In this document: positions 17,724 through 26,666 of the stretch, piece by piece
Layout of the letters: every line of letters begins with the position of its first letter
Position numbering within the stretch: the stretch's first letter is position 1
Assembly: GCF_004135385.1 (NCBI RefSeq)
Contig: NZ_CP035493.1
Coordinates: 1,178,001 to 1,242,000 of the forward strand
Direction: 5' to 3'
DNA length: 64,000 nt
Origin: Xylanimonas protaetiae
GTDB taxonomy: Bacteria > Actinomycetota > Actinomycetes > Actinomycetales > Cellulomonadaceae
Notes under the pieces: model-generated
Databases searched by the model: none
What the model was told of the DNA's origin: nothing
What the model saw: only the letters and a program-made list of their open reading frames with translations
Made by a program: the position numbers and the translations under genes

Positions 17724-18587
17724 ATCTCCACCGACCTGCCTGCCGACGTCCCCGTCTGCCCGCGCCACCCGGACCGCGTCTCGTACGTGCGCTGCCAGCG
17801 CTGCGGGCGGCCCGCCTGCCCGGAGTGCCAGCGGCCCGCTGCCGTCGGTATCCAGTGCGTGGACTGCGTGCGTCAGGCGTCCAAGGCGGCACGTCCGACG
17901 ACGACGGCGGTCGGCGGGCGGGCGCGGCGCGGTCAGCCGACCGTCACGTACACGATCATCGGCATCTGCGTCGTCAGCTTCCTGCTCCAGATCGTCACGC
18001 AGGGCGCCTGGACGAGCCGGTTCCTCTTCGCCCCGGTCGTCGGCGTCGACCAGCCGTGGCGGTTCCTCACCGCGGCGTTCCTGCACTCGACGAGCTTCTA
18101 CGGCCACATCCTGTTCAACATGTACGCCCTGTACATCACGGGCCAGTTCCTCGAGCCGGTGCTCGGGCGGGCGCGCTACATCGCGCTGTGCCTGCTGAGC
18201 GCCGTCGGGGCGTCCGTCGGCGTGCTGCTGCTGAGCAACCCCGTTCTCACGCCCGCCGGCTGGACGTGGGGCCCGGCCGTCGTCGGCGCCTCGGGCATGG
18301 TGTTCGGGCTCTTCGGCGCGATGGTGCCCGTGCTGCGACGGCTCCAGGGCAACGCGGCGCAGATCATCGGCCTGATCGCCATCAACGGCGTCATCGGCTT
18401 CCTGGTGCCGGGGATCTCCTGGCAGGCGCACCTGGGCGGGCTCGTCGTCGGGTTCGCCCTGGGCTACGGGTTCGCGCACGCACCGCGCGGCCGGCAGAAG
18501 CTCTACGGGTGGCTCCTGCCGACCGCGGTCGGGGTGCTGCTGGTGGCGGCGGCCCTGGCGAAGTACGCCGGCGCCGGCTGGCTCTAG
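17724..18587 (+). CDS. Rhomboid family intramembrane serine protease
   Basis: The protein begins with a small zinc-finger-like domain (VCPRHPDRVSYVRCQRCGRP, then CPECQ and CVDC, about residues 10-50). A rhomboid domain of six membrane helices follows. The catalytic Ser is in VVGASGMVFGLFG and the catalytic His in ISWQAHLGGLVVGF; HILFNMYALY carries the oxyanion-loop Asn. It cleaves membrane protein substrates within the bilayer. The start is unclear: the only GTG in frame (17664) lies inside a terminator hairpin, whereas AGGAG at 17714-17718 is followed after 5 bases by ATC at 17724, where relatives begin. I use 17724 and flag it. Confidence 0.8.
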   Translation: MSTDLPADVPVCPRHPDRVSYVRCQRCGRPACPECQRPAAVGIQCVDCVRQASKAARPTTTAVGGRARRGQPTVTYTIIGICVVSFLLQIVTQGAWTSRFLFAPVVGVDQPWRFLTAAFLHSTSFYGHILFNMYALYITGQFLEPVLGRARYIALCLLSAVGASVGVLLLSNPVLTPAGWTWGPAVVGASGMVFGLFGAMVPVLRRLQGNAAQIIGLIAINGVIGFLVPGISWQAHLGGLVVGFALGYGFAHAPRGRQKLYGWLLPTAVGVLLVAAALAKYAGAGWL

Positions 18588-18594
18588 GAGAGCG

Positions 18595-18879
18595 TCATTT
18601 CCACTGCGTCGTCAGGCCGAAGCCCGCGATGATCAGCACGAATCCGATGGCCAGGTTCCACTGGTGCAGCGCCGGGATCGGGAAGCCACCACCCACGCGG
18701 GACGCCGACAGGTAGTAGACGACGATCCACACCAGACCGAGCACCATGAGGCCGAGCATGACCGGCACGAGCCAGGCAGGGTTGCCCGCCTTCTCCTTCG
18801 CCTCGGCCTTGGCCATGCGGTCGAGGAACTCGGGGTCGGAGGGCCGGACCTTCTTCTTGCGGGACTTCGACTCGGGCAC
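18595..18879 (-). CDS. crgA: Cell division protein CrgA
   Basis: CrgA is an actinobacterial divisome membrane protein that helps recruit FtsZ-ring and peptidoglycan enzymes. The 94-residue protein has a charged N-terminus rich in Lys/Arg/Glu, two transmembrane helices (about 36-57 and 74-90) and the conserved NPAWLVPVMLGLMVLGLVWI block. The GTG start at 18879 gives the normal length. It converges on the rhomboid gene with a 7-base gap and is divergent from the DUF881 gene; both promoters must lie in 18880-19003. Confidence 0.95.
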   Translation of the reverse strand: MPESKSRKKKVRPSDPEFLDRMAKAEAKEKAGNPAWLVPVMLGLMVLGLVWIVVYYLSASRVGGGFPIPALHQWNLAIGFVLIIAGFGLTTQWK

Positions 18880-19003
18880 GGCGACGCGCTCCTCGATCTG
18901 GGTGTGCGACCGGCGTCTGACCGGCCGTGGACGACATTCTGTCGACTAGCGTAGTGGTCTGACCCACAGGCCTCGTGCCAGCCGCCCGACAGGAGGTGTG
19001 TCC

Positions 19004-19777
19004 GTGACGCGCCCTGCGCTCCCCCGTCTCCTGCGGCTGCCCTCCTCGGCCGGTCGCGTGCGTCCCGCGGTGACCGTCGCGGTCGTCGCCGCGCTCGCCG
19101 GGATCATGTTCACGGCCAGCGCCCAGCTCGCCAGCGGCACCTCCGGGCTGCGGCACCCCACCGACCTTGCCGACCTCGTCTCGGGCGAGACCGCGCGCGT
19201 CGACCGGCTCACCGCCGAGGCCGAGAAGCTGCGCACGCAGGTGGACGAGCTCGCGGCGTCGGCCCCGGGTCCCGCGGCAGAGGACCCCGCCGCCGTCGAG
19301 CGCGAAGGCGTCGCCGTCGGCACCGTCGCCGTCGGGGGGCCCGGGCTGCGCGTGCAGCTCGACGACGCTCCGCCGTCGAACATCTCGATCCCCGGCGTCG
19401 GCGTCGACGACCTGGTGGTGCACCAGCAGGACATCCAGCACGTCATCAACGCCCTGTGGGCCGGGGGCGCCGAGGCGATGACCCTCCAGGGCGAGCGCGT
19501 GATCATGACCTCGGCGTTCCGCTGCTCCGGCAACATCCTGACGCTGCACGGCAAGGTGTTCAGCCCGCCCTACGTCATCGAGGCCGTCGGCGACCCGGCG
19601 GCGCTGCGGGCCGCGCTGCGGGCCGCGCCGGGCGTGCAGCGGTACATCGAGTGGGTCAACACCGTGGGCCTCGGCTGGAACGTGCGCGAGGCCGACGACC
19701 TCGAGCTGCCCGCCTACACGGGGTCCACCGAGCTGCGCTTCGCCCAGCTGCCCGAGGGGACGGACCCGCTGCGATGA
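19004..19777 (+). CDS. DUF881 family protein
   Basis: A 257-residue protein with one N-terminal membrane anchor (VTVAVVAALAGIMFTASAQL), a short coiled coil (ETARVDRLTAEAEKLRTQVDEL) and an extracytoplasmic DUF881 domain containing PGLRVQLDDAPP and QDIQHVINALWAGGAEAMTLQGERV. AGGAGG at 18991-18996 is 7 bases before GTG 19004; a GTG at 18998 is too close to that site. DUF881 proteins sit beside crgA and a sortase or the division cluster in actinobacteria. The role is unknown, probably envelope-linked. The end overlaps the sortase start by 4 bases. Confidence 0.88.
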   Translation: MTRPALPRLLRLPSSAGRVRPAVTVAVVAALAGIMFTASAQLASGTSGLRHPTDLADLVSGETARVDRLTAEAEKLRTQVDELAASAPGPAAEDPAAVEREGVAVGTVAVGGPGLRVQLDDAPPSNISIPGVGVDDLVVHQQDIQHVINALWAGGAEAMTLQGERVIMTSAFRCSGNILTLHGKVFSPPYVIEAVGDPAALRAALRAAPGVQRYIEWVNTVGLGWNVREADDLELPAYTGSTELRFAQLPEGTDPLR

Positions 19778-20574
19778 CCGCCACCGCCACCCACGTGCGC
19801 CCCCGCCGCCCGCAGCGCCGCAGCGCCGGCACCGTCGCCGTCGGCGTCGTCGGAGAGCTGCTCATCACGGCGGGCGTGCTGCTCGGCCTGTTCGTCGTCT
19901 GGCAGCTCTGGTGGACCGACGTCGTCGCGATGCGCGAGCACCAGCAGGTGCTCGCGAGCCTCGACTGGGAGGCGCCGCCCGTCCCCGCCCCGGCGGAGGA
20001 GGCGCCCGCGCCCGTGGAGCGCCGCGACCCGCCGCCCGTCGACCCACAGCCGGCGTTCGGCGAGGTCTTCGCCCAGCTGTACGTGCCGCGGTTCGGGTCC
20101 GACTACGTGGTACCCGTCGCGGGCGGCGTCGACCGGCGGCAGATCCTCGACCGCCTCGGCGTCGGGCACTACCCCGGCACCGCCATGCCCGGCGACCTCG
20201 GCAACTTCGCCGTCGCCGGCCACCGCACGTCGTTCGGGCGGCCGTTCCACCAGATCGCCGACCTGGTCGAGGGCGACCCGGTCGTGGTGCGCACGGCCAC
20301 CACCTGGTACGTGTACCGCGTGACCAGCCACGAGATCGTGATGCCGTGGCAGGTCGAGGTCGTCTCGCCGATCCCCGGGCTCAAACCGGGCGACCCCGTC
20401 CCGCCGCTCACCCAGCGGCTCATGACGATGACGGCCTGCCACCCGATGTTCTCGGCGCGCCAGCGGTACGTCGTGCACGCCGAGCTCGACTTCTGGATGC
20501 CGGTGTCCGACGGCGTCCCCGCCGTGCTCACCGACGCCGGCGTCGACGTCGTCGGCGCGGAAGGGAACGGCTGA
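19774..20574 (+). CDS. srtE: Class E sortase
   Basis: Sortases join surface proteins to the cell wall through a Cys transpeptidase. The 266-residue protein has an N-terminal membrane anchor (AVGVVGELLITAGVLLGLFVVW), a Pro/Glu-rich stalk and the sortase barrel. Active-site residues are visible: His in FAVAGHRT, Cys in MTMTACHP and Arg in SARQRYVVHAEL. Class E enzymes of high-GC actinobacteria recognise LAxTG-type signals. The ATG overlaps the DUF881 stop, and the next small gene overlaps this stop, so the three form an operon. Confidence 0.93.
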   Translation: MTATATHVRPRRPQRRSAGTVAVGVVGELLITAGVLLGLFVVWQLWWTDVVAMREHQQVLASLDWEAPPVPAPAEEAPAPVERRDPPPVDPQPAFGEVFAQLYVPRFGSDYVVPVAGGVDRRQILDRLGVGHYPGTAMPGDLGNFAVAGHRTSFGRPFHQIADLVEGDPVVVRTATTWYVYRVTSHEIVMPWQVEVVSPIPGLKPGDPVPPLTQRLMTMTACHPMFSARQRYVVHAELDFWMPVSDGVPAVLTDAGVDVVGAEGNG

Positions 20575-20756
20575 TGTACGGGGCGCTGTGGCGCGTGCTG
20601 CCCGGGCCCGTGTGGCTGCGGGTGGTGTTCCTGCTGATCCTGGCCGCGGGCGTGGTCTGGGTGTGCTTCCAGTGGGTGTTCCCGTGGCTGTCCGCGTACC
20701 TCGAGCTGAACGAGAACACGGTCGGGCAGGGAGTCCACGTCGCCCCGAGCCCCTAG
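20574..20756 (+). CDS. Small membrane protein downstream of the sortase
   Basis: A 60-residue protein starting MYGALWRVLPGPVWLRVVFL with one long hydrophobic helix (about 14-40) and a short polar tail ending VHVAPSP. It begins inside the sortase stop codon (TGATG overlap), so translation is coupled. Proteins of this size and sequence style occupy the same place between sortase E and pabA in other actinobacteria. No function is known. Confidence 0.8.
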   Translation: MYGALWRVLPGPVWLRVVFLLILAAGVVWVCFQWVFPWLSAYLELNENTVGQGVHVAPSP

Positions 20757-20765
20757 GCTGGGCCC

Positions 20766-21434
20766 GTGAACCCGCGGATCCTCGTCGTCGACAACTACGA
20801 CTCGTTCGTCTACACGATCGTCGGCTACCTCGACCAGCTCGGGGCCACCACGGTCGTGGTGCGCAACGACGCCGTGCCCGCCTCCGTCACCGACGCCCCC
20901 GAGGGCGGTCGCCTCACCGACGCCGACGGCGTGCCGTTCGACGGCGTGCTCGTCTCCCCCGGGCCGGGCACCCCGCACGACGCCGGGTCGTCCGAGGACG
21001 TCATCCGCGCGTGCGCCCGCACCCGCACGCCCATGCTGGGCGTCTGCCTGGGCCACCAGGCCCTCGCCGAGGTGTTCGGGGCCACGGTCTCGCACGCGCC
21101 CGAGCTCATGCACGGCAAGACGAGCCTCGTGGAGCACGACGGCCGCGGCGTCGTCGCCGGGCTCGCGCAGCCCTTCACCGCGACGCGCTACCACTCGCTC
21201 GCCGTCGAGCCCGAGACGGTGCCCGCCGAGCTGACCGTGACGTGCGCGACGGCGTCGGGCATCGTCATGGGCCTCCAGCACCGCGACCTGCCGCTGCACG
21301 GGGTGCAGTTCCACCCCGAGTCCGTGCTGACGGAGGGCGGCCACCGCCTGCTCGCGAACTGGCTCGAGATCTGCGGGGACGCCGACGCGGTCGAGCGGTC
21401 GGCCGGGATGGCACCGCTCGTGCACGCGGGCTGA
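20766..21434 (+). CDS. pabA: Aminodeoxychorismate/anthranilate synthase glutamine amidotransferase subunit
   Basis: A class I glutamine amidotransferase that supplies ammonia to the chorismate-using large subunit for folate or tryptophan synthesis. The 222-residue protein starts ILVVDNYDSFVYTIVGYL, has the nucleophile Cys in MLGVCLGHQAL near 92 and the His-Pro-Glu of the triad in GVQFHPESVLTEGG near 180. No partner (pabB/trpE) is nearby; this lone pabA/trpG beside pknB is a constant of actinobacterial genomes. GTG is the start. Confidence 0.92.
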   Translation: MNPRILVVDNYDSFVYTIVGYLDQLGATTVVVRNDAVPASVTDAPEGGRLTDADGVPFDGVLVSPGPGTPHDAGSSEDVIRACARTRTPMLGVCLGHQALAEVFGATVSHAPELMHGKTSLVEHDGRGVVAGLAQPFTATRYHSLAVEPETVPAELTVTCATASGIVMGLQHRDLPLHGVQFHPESVLTEGGHRLLANWLEICGDADAVERSAGMAPLVHAG

Positions 21435-21443
21435 CCCACGAAC

Positions 21444-21485
21444 GACGAAGGGCTCGACCTCCGCGAGGAGGTCGAGCCCTTCGTC
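21444..21485. terminator. Bidirectional terminator between pabA and pknB
   Basis: A perfect 19-bp stem (21444-21462 with 21467-21485) closed by the stable GCGA tetraloop, placed between the converging pabA and pknB genes. Confidence 0.85.
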
Positions 21486-21500
21486 ATGAACCGGGTCCCG

Positions 21501-23597
21501 TCAGCCGTTCGGGTCGGCGGGCGGCGGCGTCGACGGCGGGTTGGTGCCGTTGTTGTTGCCGTTGGTCGGCGCCTCCGGGCCGAGCGAGATGACGACCGAG
21601 ATCGTCGACCCCTCGTCCAGCATGGTGCCCGCGGGCGGGCTGGTGCGGATGACGGACGCGTTCGGCACCGTCGTGCTGTGCTCGAAGCTCGGCGAGCAGT
21701 TCAGCGGCGCGCACAGCTCCATCGCGTCGTTCCACGGCTTGCCGACGAGGTTCGGCACCGGCACCTGCTCGATCGCCGGGGCCTTGGCGATGCGGACGGT
21801 CACGCGCGTGCCCTGCTTCACGAAGCCCGCGGCGGGCGTCTGGTCGACGACGCGTCCCGGTTCGACGGTCGCGCTCTCGACCTCCTGGAACGTGCCCGTC
21901 AGCCGGACGCGCGTGAGCTCGGTGTTGGCCTCGTCCTGCGTCATCCCGGCGAGGTCCCGCAGCTCGACGGTGCCGTCCGAGACGAAGACGTTCACGGTCG
22001 CGCCCGACTGGATGAACTGGTTCGCGGGCGGGTCCGTGCGGGTGACCTTGTCCTGCGCGACGTCGATGCTCGGCTCGGGCGTGACGTCGCCCCACACGAG
22101 CCCTGCCGCCTCGATCGTCTGGCGGGCCTCGTCCTGCGTCTTGCCGGCGATGTCCGGGACACCGAGCGAGCTCGGCCCGCCCGAGAAGTAGACGGTCACC
22201 GTCGAGCTCTTGCGCGCCGTGGTGCCGCCCGCGGGGTCCTGGCGCGTGAACGTACCCTCGGGCTCGTTGGAGTCGGGGTCGATCGCGTCGCTGAAGAGGA
22301 AGCCCTTGCTCGTGACGAGCTCCTCCGCCTGCGCGCGCGTCATGCCCGCCTGGACGGTCGGCACCTCCACGAGCTCCGGCGTCGCCGGCCCGCGACCGTT
22401 CCACAGGACGATCCCCACGATGACGGCCACCGCGAGGACGCCGAGACCGACGAGCCACCCCACGAGCGTCTTCCTGCGGCGCTTCTCGGCCAGCTCCTGA
22501 CGGCTCGGGCCGGACGGGACGACCGGGCCCGCGGGCCCGCCGCCGACCCCGGCCGGGGGCATCGCCTGCGTCGCGGCCGGGGCACCCCACTGCTGCGTGG
22601 GCGCCACGTCGGGCGTCAGCAGCTGAGTGCCGGCGTCGCCGTAGCCCGGGGCGCCGAACGCCACGGTGGGGGCGCCGCCCAGGGCCGCGCCGGCGGCCGC
22701 GAGGCCCGCGCTCACGGTCGGCGCGCTCACGGCGCCGCCGCGCATCGCGGTCTCGAGGTCGGCGCGGAACTCCGCGGCCGACGAGTAGCGCGTGCCGCGC
22801 TCCTTCGCCAGGGCCTTGAGCGTGATGCGGTCGAGCACCTCGGGCACGTCGGACGCGATCTCCGACGGGCGCTGCGGCGCCTGGCCCACGTGCTGGTACG
22901 CGACGGCCACGGGCGAGTCGCCGACGAACGGCGGACGGCCCGTGAGCAGCTCGAACAGCAGGCAGCCCGTGGAGTACAGGTCGCTGCGGGCGTCCACCTG
23001 CTCGCCGCGCGCCTGCTCCGGGGAGAGGTACTGGGCCGTGCCGATGACGGCGTGCGTCGCCGTCATCGTCGCGGCCGAGTCGGCGACCGCGCGGGCGATG
23101 CCGAAGTCCATGACCTTGACCGCGCCCGTGGGCGTGATCATCACGTTGGCCGGCTTGATGTCGCGGTGGATGATGCCCGCGTGGTGCGAGTACTCCAGCG
23201 CCGAGAGGACGCCGGCCGTGATCTCCACGGCCTCCTCGATCGGCACCGCGGCGCCGTCCTGGAGGATGTCGCGGACGGTGTGGCCCTCGACGTACTCCAT
23301 GACGATGAACGGGATGTGCACCTGGTTGCCCGTGGCCGGGTCCGTGTGCACGTCCTCGCCCGTGTCGTACACGGCGACGATGGCGGGGTGGTTCAGGGCG
23401 GCGGCAGCCTGGGCCTCGCGCCGGAACCGGGCGAGGAAGGACGGGTCGCGCGCGAGGTCGGAGCGCAGCACCTTGATCGCGACCGTACGGCCCAGGCGGG
23501 CGTCGTGACCGATGTGAACCTCGGCCATGCCTCCGCGGCCGATGAGCTCACCGACCTCGTACCGGCCCGCGAGCACACGGGGCGTGTTGTCCACCAA
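21501..23597 (-). CDS. pknB: Serine/threonine protein kinase PknB with PASTA domains
   Basis: Membrane kinase that senses peptidoglycan fragments and adjusts growth and division. The 698-residue protein has a kinase domain (GRGGMAEV P-loop near 21, AIKVLRSD Lys, HRDIKPANVM catalytic loop near 140, DFGIAR near 157). A juxtamembrane Pro/Ala linker, a transmembrane helix (LVGWLVGLGVLAVAVIVGIVLW near 355-376) and four PASTA repeats outside the cell follow. The start may be TTG 23597 or GTG 23594; AAGGA lies 8 bases before the TTG. It follows pknA immediately and closes the seven-gene operon. Confidence 0.95.
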   Translation of the reverse strand: MVDNTPRVLAGRYEVGELIGRGGMAEVHIGHDARLGRTVAIKVLRSDLARDPSFLARFRREAQAAAALNHPAIVAVYDTGEDVHTDPATGNQVHIPFIVMEYVEGHTVRDILQDGAAVPIEEAVEITAGVLSALEYSHHAGIIHRDIKPANVMITPTGAVKVMDFGIARAVADSAATMTATHAVIGTAQYLSPEQARGEQVDARSDLYSTGCLLFELLTGRPPFVGDSPVAVAYQHVGQAPQRPSEIASDVPEVLDRITLKALAKERGTRYSSAAEFRADLETAMRGGAVSAPTVSAGLAAAGAALGGAPTVAFGAPGYGDAGTQLLTPDVAPTQQWGAPAATQAMPPAGVGGGPAGPVVPSGPSRQELAEKRRRKTLVGWLVGLGVLAVAVIVGIVLWNGRGPATPELVEVPTVQAGMTRAQAEELVTSKGFLFSDAIDPDSNEPEGTFTRQDPAGGTTARKSSTVTVYFSGGPSSLGVPDIAGKTQDEARQTIEAAGLVWGDVTPEPSIDVAQDKVTRTDPPANQFIQSGATVNVFVSDGTVELRDLAGMTQDEANTELTRVRLTGTFQEVESATVEPGRVVDQTPAAGFVKQGTRVTVRIAKAPAIEQVPVPNLVGKPWNDAMELCAPLNCSPSFEHSTTVPNASVIRTSPPAGTMLDEGSTISVVISLGPEAPTNGNNNGTNPPSTPPPADPNG

Positions 23598-23598
23598 C

Positions 23599-25197
23599 TC
23601 AAACGTCCTTCGGAGTCATGGTCGCGACGGACCCGCCGCGCGACACGTATTGGAGCATCATCCCAGAGTCCGGCCGGCTCGACGCCGTGGCCGCGACCTG
23701 GTCGACGCGTGGTGCGGCGGCTGCTGCGTCGTCGCCGGTCAGACCGTTGATCAGCGTGGCGAGCAGCAGCACCGCCAGGAGCACCGCGAGGCCGACGAGC
23801 GGCCAGGACACACGGCCGAGCCGGCCGAGGCGCAGACCCGTCGTGGTCGACGTGCGCTTCTGTCCCTCGACGGGGGTGGCCGGTCCCGCCTGCTGGCGGG
23901 CAGCCGCCGGGGTTGCCGGACGGCGGGCCGCACCGCGCGCCTCCTCGTCCCGGTGCGCGGCGTCCCGGGGTCCCCGGTGACGTGCGAGGTCGCGGCGGAG
24001 CGCGTCCACCGTGCGCGCCGCCTCCTCGGACCGGCCCGCCGGGCGCGAGCCGTGGACGTCGCGGCGCAGCGGGAGCTGCCGGCCGCCCGCGTGCGCGGGG
24101 GCACCCCGTTCCGGCGTGGGCGCCGGGCGGGGAGCACGGCTGGCGGGCTGCTCGCCGACCAGCTCGCCGAAGCTCAGCGCGGCGCCGTCGTCGCGGCGCG
24201 CGGCCCGAGGCGAGCCGGTGGCCGGCGGAACCGCGGGCGGGGTGGCGGGCGTCGTCGGGGCGGACCGCGGCCGCACGGGCGTCGCGGCCGAACCTGCCGA
24301 ACCCGCCGAGCGCAGCCGGCGTGCGCTGCGCGACCGGGCCCCGAGCGGGTCCGCCGCGATCTCGACGGCGAGCGCGTCGAGCTGGTCGGCCAGCGCGCCC
24401 GCGGAGGTCGGCCGCCGGACCGGGTCCTTCTCGAGCAGCCGGTAGACGAGCGCGGCGAGCTCCGGGTGCACCGTCGTCGGCAGCGGCGGCACGGGGTTGT
24501 TGACGTGCGCGACGGCGATGTCGACCGGCGTGTTGCCGGTGAACGGGCGCTTGCCGGCCGTCGCCTCGTAGGCGACGACGCCGAGCGCGTACACGTCGGA
24601 CAGCGGCGTGGCCGGCTGGCCCACCGCCTGCTCGGGCGACAGGTACTGGGCGGTGCCCATGACCATGCCGGTGGCCGTCATCGCGGCCTGGTTGGCCGCC
24701 AGCGAGACGCCGAAGTCGGTGATCTTGACGACCGGACGGCCGCCCGAGCCGCGGCTCGGGTGCTCGAGCAGGATGTTGCCGGGCTTGACGTCGCGGTGCA
24801 CGACGCCGGCCTCGTGCGCGTGGTGCAGGCCGCGCGCGCTCTGCGCGAGGATCGGCAGCAGCCGCCGCGGCGCCAGCACGGGCTCCCGCTCCAGCAGGTC
24901 GGCCAGCGGCTCGCCCAGGACGAGCTCCATGACCAGGTAGCCCGTGCCGTCCTGCTCGCCGTAGTCGTACATCTGGGCGATGTTGGTGTGCGAGAGCGCG
25001 GCCGAGTTGCGGGCCTCCGTGCGCAGGCGGCGCAGGAAGTCCTCCTGGCCCGTGTACTCCTCGCGCAGCACCTTGACGGCGACGTCACGGCCCAGGGCCG
25101 CGTCGTCGGCCACCCACACCTCGCCCATGCCGCCGACGGCGATCTGGCGGGTGAGGCGGTAACGGTCGCCCAGGGCGAGCCCGGCTGCAGGTCTCAT
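23599..25197 (-). CDS. pknA: Serine/threonine protein kinase PknA
   Basis: Partner kinase of PknB in control of cell shape and division. The 532-residue protein has GGMGEVWVADD near 23, AVKVLREE, the catalytic loop HRDVKPGNILLEH near 137 and DFGVSL near 160. A long Ala/Arg/Pro-rich linker and one C-terminal transmembrane helix (WPLVGLAVLLAVLLLATLIN) follow, but there are no PASTA domains. The ATG at 25197 overlaps the pbpA stop by 4 bases; the longer frame upstream is inside pbpA. It is followed by pknB after one base. Confidence 0.93.
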   Translation of the reverse strand: MRPAAGLALGDRYRLTRQIAVGGMGEVWVADDAALGRDVAVKVLREEYTGQEDFLRRLRTEARNSAALSHTNIAQMYDYGEQDGTGYLVMELVLGEPLADLLEREPVLAPRRLLPILAQSARGLHHAHEAGVVHRDVKPGNILLEHPSRGSGGRPVVKITDFGVSLAANQAAMTATGMVMGTAQYLSPEQAVGQPATPLSDVYALGVVAYEATAGKRPFTGNTPVDIAVAHVNNPVPPLPTTVHPELAALVYRLLEKDPVRRPTSAGALADQLDALAVEIAADPLGARSRSARRLRSAGSAGSAATPVRPRSAPTTPATPPAVPPATGSPRAARRDDGAALSFGELVGEQPASRAPRPAPTPERGAPAHAGGRQLPLRRDVHGSRPAGRSEEAARTVDALRRDLARHRGPRDAAHRDEEARGAARRPATPAAARQQAGPATPVEGQKRTSTTTGLRLGRLGRVSWPLVGLAVLLAVLLLATLINGLTGDDAAAAAPRVDQVAATASSRPDSGMMLQYVSRGGSVATMTPKDV

Positions 25198-26666
25198 CGG
25201 TTCAGCGCCGCCTGGAGGACGGCCCGCGCGATGGGAGCGGCCAGGCGCCCACCCGTCGCACCCTGGGCCAGGTCGCCGCCGTGCTCGACGATGACGGCGA
25301 TCGCGACCTGCGGGTCGTCGGCGGGGGCGAACGCGGTGAACCACGCGTGCGGCGCGACGCCGGGCGCGGTCTGCGCGGTGCCCGTCTTGCCGGCCACCTG
25401 CACGCCCGGGATCTGCGCGGCCGTCCCGGAACCCGTCTCGACGGTGGCGACCATCATGTCGCGCAGCTCGTCGGCGGTGGTGCGGGAGACGGCGTCACGG
25501 ATCGCCTGGGGCTCGGTGCGCTGGACGACCTCGAGGTCGGGGTCGCGGATCGTGTCGATGAGGTACGGCTGCATGAGCGTGCCATGGTTCGCGATCGCCG
25601 CGGAGACCATCGCCATCTGGAGCGGCGTCGAGGTGACGTCGCCCTGGCCGATGCCGGACAGCGCGACGCGGTCGTCCGTGAAGCCCTCGGCGGCCGGGTA
25701 GCGGCTCACCGCGCTGCGCATCGGCACCTGGAACGGGTCGCCGAACCCGAACTGCTCCGCCGTCTCGCGGATGGCGTCGCCGCCGAGCGACACGGCGAGC
25801 CCGGCGAAGGCCGTGTTGCAGGAGATGCGCAGGGCGTCGGTGAGCGTCTGCTCCCCCGTCGGCGAGCAGGCCGCCCCGCCGAAGTTCGGCAGGTCGGTGC
25901 TCGTGCCGGGCAGGCGGAACGTGACCGGCGCGGGGATGACCGAGTCGGGCGTCAGGCCGCCCTTCTCGAGCGCCGCCGCGGCCGTCACGATCTTGAACGT
26001 CGAGCCCGGCGGGTACAGGGCGCCGATCGTGCGGTTGATCAGCGGGTCGTTCTCGGCGTTGAGCAGGTCCTGGTACGCCTGCCCGGCCTGGCCCGTGGAG
26101 TGCACCGCAAGCACGTTCGGGTCGTACGACGGCTTGGAGACCATCGCCAGGATCCGGCCCGTCTTGGGCTCGACGGCGACGACGGCACCGCGCTGCCCGC
26201 CGAGGGCGTCCCACGCCGCCTGCTGGACGGCCGGGTCGATCGTCAGCTCGACGGACGACCCCTGCGTCTTGCGACCCGTCAGGAGGTTCTGGAGGCGGTC
26301 GACCCACAGGGCGTCGGCCTGCCCGTTGAGGAACGAGTTCGCGGCGGACTCGACCGCCGTCGAGCCGTTGACGAGCGAGAAGAAGCCCGTCACGGGGGCG
26401 TACATCTGCGCCTTCTCGGCATCGCCGCCGGCGTAGACGCGCTGGAAGCCGAACGGCGTGTCGACGGGGACGGACTCCACGATCGGCTGCCCCGCGACGA
26501 CGATCGGCCCGCGCGCCACGTTGAACTCGCGGAAGATGCTGCGCACGTTGCGGGGGTCGCGGTTGAGCTGGTCGGCCCGCAGGAACTGCGTGTACGTGGT
26601 GGCCACCATGAGCCCCAGGAACATCACCATGATCACGGCGGAGAGGCGTCGGAGAGTCGTGTTCAT
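25194..26666 (-). CDS. pbpA: Penicillin-binding protein PbpA (transpeptidase)
   Basis: A class B transpeptidase that cross-links peptidoglycan. The 490-residue protein has an N-terminal membrane anchor (LSAVIMVMFLGLMVATTYT), a dimerisation segment and a penicillin-binding domain with all three motifs: STFK near 218, SCN in RISCNTAF near 278 and KTG in VAGKTGTAQ near 430. It overlaps rodA and pknA by 4 bases on each side, so its output is tied to the SEDS partner encoded just upstream in the operon. Confidence 0.95.
   Translation of the reverse strand: MNTTLRRLSAVIMVMFLGLMVATTYTQFLRADQLNRDPRNVRSIFREFNVARGPIVVAGQPIVESVPVDTPFGFQRVYAGGDAEKAQMYAPVTGFFSLVNGSTAVESAANSFLNGQADALWVDRLQNLLTGRKTQGSSVELTIDPAVQQAAWDALGGQRGAVVAVEPKTGRILAMVSKPSYDPNVLAVHSTGQAGQAYQDLLNAENDPLINRTIGALYPPGSTFKIVTAAAALEKGGLTPDSVIPAPVTFRLPGTSTDLPNFGGAACSPTGEQTLTDALRISCNTAFAGLAVSLGGDAIRETAEQFGFGDPFQVPMRSAVSRYPAAEGFTDDRVALSGIGQGDVTSTPLQMAMVSAAIANHGTLMQPYLIDTIRDPDLEVVQRTEPQAIRDAVSRTTADELRDMMVATVETGSGTAAQIPGVQVAGKTGTAQTAPGVAPHAWFTAFAPADDPQVAIAVIVEHGGDLAQGATGGRLAAPIARAVLQAALNR

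Noticed and set aside
21486-23750. A 754-codon plus-strand open frame opposite pknB
   Set aside because: It is the complement of a complete kinase-PASTA gene and contains no domain.
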